A DNA stretch of 64,000 bases from the NCBI GenBank assembly GCA_031761405.1, contig JASEVX010000001.1, positions 202,944,390-203,008,389 of the forward strand. The letters run 5' to 3'. Position numbers and translations under genes: made by a program. The notes under the pieces are model-generated. The model did not search any database and was not told the origin of the DNA. It saw only the letters and a program-made list of their open reading frames with translations. Source of the stretch: Serripes groenlandicus (taxonomy: Eukaryota; Mollusca; Bivalvia; Cardiida; Cardiidae). Shown here piece by piece: positions 62,191 to 64,000 of the stretch. Numbering within the stretch: the first letter of the stretch is position 1; each line of letters opens with the position of its first letter.

Positions 62191-62374
62191 TTTAATTTTT
62201 CAAAACATAGAAAATCTCTATAGTTGAATGGATAACCTATGACAAAAAGTGAAAAACATTGTGGCAAAAGGAGAAATTGCTCATTTTGAGCAATTTCTTC
62301 TTTTGTCACTATGTTTTCAAAAAGCTGTCTGCTGCAGAGGCGTCCGAAAGCGTCTATATGAGGGAAAGGGTTAA
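62191..62374 (+). mobile_element. MITE-A, left-truncated
   Basis: Begins inside the element at CAAAACATAGAAAATCTC. The hairpin and right end (GAGGGAAAGGGTTAA) are complete. Confidence 0.85.
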
Positions 62375-62525
62375 AAGACTAAGCTTCAATAGTCAGTAAC
62401 AATGATGGGCTATCAATCAATAATGTCAAATCCTGGCACAGCCATTCTATCACTCTGATAATTAACAAACGTCATTATGACTATATCAGTGTCTTTTGCC
62501 TTCCTCCAATTGGCTGAAAGTCCTT

Positions 62526-62741
62526 TAAAGACGCTTTCTGACGCCTCTACAGCAGATGGCTTTTTGAAAACATAGTGACAACAGAAGAAATTGCTCAAAA
62601 CAAGCAATTTCTCCTTTTGCCACAATGTTTTTTTCACTTTTAGTCATAGGTTATCCATTCAATTATAGAGATTTTCTATTTTTTGACAAAATATGTTCAA
62701 AGTCGTCTGCTGCAGAATTGTTGCATGAGGGAAAGGGTTAA
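62526..62741 (-). mobile_element. MITE-A lacking the left tip
   Basis: Starts at TTTAAAGACGCTTTCTGACGCC without CCCTTTCCC. The rest, including the hairpin and the GAGGGAAAGGGTTAA end, is complete. Confidence 0.87.
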
Positions 62742-62744
62742 GTT

Positions 62745-62898
62745 GCTTGGGAACTTAAGTCCCCATAATGTCATTTTAGAGTACTTGTGCAAGTGATCGA
62801 GTCATAAAACAAATGGTAAAGTGAACTTGCTGCAGTGATATTACTGAAATATTGCTAAAAACAGCATTTGATTGCTGTGAATCAATCAATCATTTGAG
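62745..62898 (+). mobile_element. SINE 3-prime part
   Basis: GTTGCTTGGGAACTTAAG (compare 17392) and CAGTGATATTACTGAAATATTGCTAAAAACAGCATTTG...AATCAATCAATC. Confidence 0.65.
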
Positions 62899-63234
62899 TA
62901 ATGTGTATGTTCGCAAATGGCACTATTATTGTCTTAACATAACATTTGAAGAGAAATTGCCTTAGCCCTGGGACTTTCATTTGGACAGGATGAGCAGATA
63001 TTAGGTCAAGTGAATTCAACAATTAGCAAGAAAATCTTGCTTGAGGTCAATAATTGTAACATAAAGATAAATGGTCACCATGCAATCCTGTAATTTTTAC
63101 AGATGTGCCTTTTCCTGCACTCATCAAGCAAGCTATGAAGGCAATCTGCAAAGTATATTATATCCAGACAATTGACAAGTATATCTCATTTATTTCTCTC
63201 AAATGATTTCAAAGTAAATTTAAGACCTAATAAA
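62899..63234. other. AT-rich stretch without recognised features
   Basis: No repeat recognised. A minus-strand segment near 63105-63150 has acceptor- and donor-like bases and a short Cys/His-containing reading, but not enough to call an exon. Confidence 0.4.
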
Positions 63235-63373
63235 ACCTTTCACACATACAATAAATCTGCAGGTGACAACTTGCGGTTGGAAAAGGGGGGATACATATCT
63301 TTTTGTCTAGAAAAAATCCTCTTGTTATATTGTTATATACAGTATATTGAATATAAATGAGAACATTGTGAAA

Positions 63374-63424
63374 CAAGAGCTGTCTGGAGACAGCATGCTT
63401 GACATTTTTAATGCTTGACAATAA
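63374..63424 (+). mobile_element. Pearl-like head fragment
   Basis: ACAAGAGCTGTCTGGAGACAGCATGCTTGAC, matching the heads at 16102 and 44351, followed within 50 bp by a different short element. Confidence 0.65.
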
Positions 63425-63427
63425 AAA

Positions 63428-63655
63428 ACTAGAATGGAGTGCTCAGCAGAGCACGTGTGTCACCTGCACCTGCTCATTGAAAGAGTGACGAAAAAGTGTG
63501 ACGGACAGACAGACAGACAAATGTGACGAAAAAGTGTGACGGACAGACAGACAGACAAATGTGACAAAAAAGTATGACGGACAGACAGATAGACGCCGGA
63601 CAAAAAAAGGTAATCCTTAAGTGCCTAGATACCATACTACGCAAGGTGACACAGA
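63428..63655 (+). mobile_element. Short pearl-like element with three microsatellite blocks
   Basis: ACTAGAATGGAGTGCTCAGCAGAGCACG head. The stretch AAAAAGTGTGACGGACAGACAGACAGAC is present three times. Tail ACTACGCAAGGTGACACAGAAA. Confidence 0.75.
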
Positions 63656-63659
63656 AACC

Positions 63660-64000
63660 TTCTTGCAGTAATAGGCAAAACAATAAATTCTTGACAGAGT
63701 TACCTTCTCTTGTCTACAGTTGGAGTCATGATGGTAAACAAGTATTCCAAGTTTCACAGCAATATCCTAAGCGATATCTTAAGTCAATAATTTGATTTTA
63801 CCCAGATTCAATTTAATGTATTTTCTAAGTCGAAAAAGGGCCATAATTCTAACAAAAACCTTGAACTCTTGTCTGTTAATGGAGGTTATGATGGTGAACA
63901 AGTAATGTAAGTTTCAAAGCAATATCTCTAATTGTTTAAAAATAATTGGAGTGGTACGAAAAACTTGTCCAAAGTTATAAGTTGAAAATGGCCATAATTC
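63660..64000 (+). repeat. Pearl-like core units running off the window
   Basis: Two diverged units of about 185 bp (CTTGTCTACAGTTGGAGTCATGATGG; CTTGTCTGTTAATGGAGGTTATGATGG), each with AAGTTTCA(C/A)AGCAATATC and GGGCCATAATTC. No gene seen. Confidence 0.6.

Noticed and set aside
63105..63155. Short minus-strand reading with Cys and His that might be part of a RING exon
   Set aside because: Spacing does not match the LNX RING, and the segment is too short to judge.

Overview
This is eukaryotic, intron-rich, AT-rich DNA packed with transposable elements. No bacterial-style operons or CRISPR arrays are visible. Three features point to a bivalve mollusc, possibly a clam: the 'pearl'-type repeats (heads beginning ACAAGA, tandem cores of about 150-185 bp, an ACGG-type microsatellite and a tail ending TAAAAA), the tRNA-derived SINEs, and an LNX-type gene, which insects such as Drosophila are thought to lack. 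The species call is inference only.

Host gene. One conventional gene can be recognised, on the minus strand: an orthologue of LNX1/LNX2 (Ligand of Numb protein X, a RING E3 ubiquitin ligase with PDZ domains). Nine exons were found by translating between splice sites. In transcription order they are 38897-38782 (zinc-finger segment), 23527-23365 (linker), 17765-17665, 13561-13478 and 12563-12434 (PDZ1), then 9812-9746, 8288-8258 (a 31-nt micro-exon), 5713-5597 and 2450-2321 (PDZ2 and following linker). All junctions are GT-AG. The reading frame closes exactly at each of the seven junctions from the linker exon to the end of PDZ2. The RING exon should lie upstream (above 38.9 kb) and was not found. 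PDZ3 and PDZ4 would lie beyond the low-coordinate edge. At least one exon between 38782 and 23527 is missing, because the phases do not match.

Mobile DNA. Most of the rest is transposable elements. (1) MITE-A: about 75 copies, whole or broken, of a roughly 230-bp element with CCCTTTCCC/GGGAAAGGG ends, TTAA target duplications and an internal hairpin. The TTAA rule suggests piggyBac-type mobilisation. (2) Around 20 pearl-like elements, possibly Helentron-related non-autonomous elements, in several head/tail families. (3) A near full-length LINE (about 51470-57472, plus strand) with ORF1 (SGNH-hydrolase fold and two CCHC knuckles) and ORF2 (APE endonuclease and reverse transcriptase), plus a second copy cut at both ends (about 10480-12034). 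(4) About a dozen tRNA-derived SINEs. (5) Several other foldback/MITE families, including a perfect 74-bp palindrome between 9-bp direct repeats. (6) Two minisatellites, of 75 bp and 58 bp units.

Layout. 0-2.5 kb: decayed MITEs, the 75-bp minisatellite and the last visible LNX exon. 2.5-18 kb: LNX exons for PDZ1-PDZ2 in introns full of MITEs and pearl elements, including the LINE fragment. 18-24 kb: MITEs, SINEs, the 58-bp minisatellite and the linker exon. 24-39 kb: pearl elements and young MITEs, ending with the zinc-finger exon. 39-51 kb: quiet AT-rich DNA, pearl elements rich in nuclear-receptor-like half-sites, and the perfect palindrome. 51-59 kb: a triple nest in which the LINE sits in a pearl element that sits in a MITE. 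59-64 kb: MITEs, SINEs and a foldback element, running off the end in a pearl-like core.

The LINE is antisense to LNX. Nested insertions give relative ages and exact insertion sites. The most unusual points are the in-frame UAG joining ORF1 to ORF2 in both LINE copies, the arrays of AGGTCA-type half-sites inside the pearl cores, the 74-bp palindrome, and the TTAA-linked chains of MITE-A.
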